Origin: Bacteroidia bacterium
GTDB lineage: Bacteria; Bacteroidota; Bacteroidia; NS11-12g; UBA9320
Direction: 5' to 3'
DNA: 6,847 nucleotides
Assembly: GCA_029253325.1 (NCBI GenBank)
Contig: JAQWZS010000018.1
Span: forward strand, 1 to 6,847
Part shown: positions 6,539 through 6,847 of the stretch, in pieces
How positions within the stretch are numbered: position 1 is the stretch's first letter
Layout: the number at the start of each line of letters is the position of its first letter
The notes under the pieces: generated by a model
Database searches by the model: none
What the model saw: only the letters and a program-made list of their open reading frames with translations
What the model was told of the DNA's origin: nothing
Made by a program: the position numbers and the translations under genes

Positions 6539-6847
6539 ATGAATTTACACAGAGAAGGATATAAAATTATCTTTATATCCACCCTTATTTTAGTTGGGAT
6601 TGTTTACGGCTTATCTTCTATAGCTGTCCAAAGTTGGTTGCAGGCTATCATACTAATTCCAATATTAGTACTTTATATTCTAGTTATCCGATTTTTTAGA
6701 AATCCACCACGTTTTTCTGACAAGACTGAAAACGGTGTTGTTAGTCCTTGTGATGGAAAAGTAGTTGTTATTGAGGAAGTTGAAGAGTCCGAATACTTTA
6801 AGGATAAACGTATTCAATTATCAATCTTCATGTCACCACTTAATGTT
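6539..6847 (+). CDS. psd: Phosphatidylserine decarboxylase family protein, N-terminal part (cut by window edge)
   Basis: The first 103 codons of a short-type phosphatidylserine decarboxylase are visible. This membrane-anchored pyruvoyl enzyme converts phosphatidylserine to phosphatidylethanolamine. The chain starts MNLHREGYKIIFI and has two hydrophobic helices (about 8-28 and 34-51). It continues with RFFRNPPR (51-58), then VVSPCDGKVVVIEEV (67-81), the region holding the conserved Asp72 of the D/H/S self-cleavage triad, and IQLSIFMSPLNV (92-103), where the window ends. The usual alanine or serine before the aspartate is Cys71 here. The self-processing GS site near the C-terminus lies outside the window, so full function cannot be confirmed. 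The double N-terminal helix and the RFFRxPxR motif fit the roughly 215-residue PSD-B type rather than the longer E. coli type. The gene starts 8 bp after the gdh stop and probably shares its transcript. Confidence 0.93.
   Translation, partial: MNLHREGYKIIFISTLILVGIVYGLSSIAVQSWLQAIILIPILVLYILVIRFFRNPPRFSDKTENGVVSPCDGKVVVIEEVEESEYFKDKRIQLSIFMSPLNV

Noticed and set aside
1..6847. Search for a defence, mobile, CRISPR or biosynthetic island
   Set aside because: All genes are housekeeping or widespread families in a tightly packed arrangement; no direct repeat arrays, transposase, integrase, tRNA or terminal repeats were seen.

Overview
This AT-rich window looks like chromosomal core DNA from a member of the Bacteroidota, probably a flavobacterium-like or Cryomorphaceae-like lineage. 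Three things support this. The genes lack Shine-Dalgarno sequences and have A/T-rich leaders. Several upstream regions carry the Bacteroidota -7 promoter motif TAnnTTTG, in one case with a TTG -33 element at the usual spacing. The protein types (bacterial GH3-family enzyme, DusB, CPBP protease, CdsA, short Psd, 425-residue glutamate dehydrogenase) are typical of that phylum. The placement rests on protein style and promoter motifs, because no rRNA or other marker gene is present.

Layout, left to right. The minus strand opens with the N-terminal 132 codons of carB (cut by the window edge), preceded by its own consensus promoter, and then a 117-residue protein of unknown function. Divergent to that gene, 26 bp away, is a plus-strand GH3-family acyl-adenylating/amido-synthetase-like enzyme. 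It converges on dusB (minus strand) with an 11-bp overlap of the two 3' ends. Divergent from dusB, after only 17 bp, a plus-strand series begins: a CPBP-family membrane protease, cdsA (overlapping it by 8 bp), a glutamate dehydrogenase gene with its own promoter-like leader, and the start of psd 8 bp after the gdh stop (cut by the right edge).

Functionally the plus-strand cluster centres on membrane phospholipid synthesis. CdsA makes CDP-diacylglycerol, and Psd makes phosphatidylethanolamine from the phosphatidylserine derived from it. A CPBP protease is translationally overlapped with cdsA, and a glutamate dehydrogenase is interposed between cdsA and psd. carB (carbamoyl phosphate for pyrimidine and arginine synthesis) and dusB (tRNA dihydrouridine) are independent housekeeping genes.

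Genes are packed tightly. No intergenic gap exceeds 100 bp, and I see no tRNA, rRNA, CRISPR, insertion sequence, phage or defence module. I found no convincing new biological system here. The points worth a second look are the interposed gdh with an inverted repeat over its promoter, the bacterial GH3 enzyme of unknown substrate with a possibly leaderless transcript, and the uncharacterised 117-residue protein beside carB.
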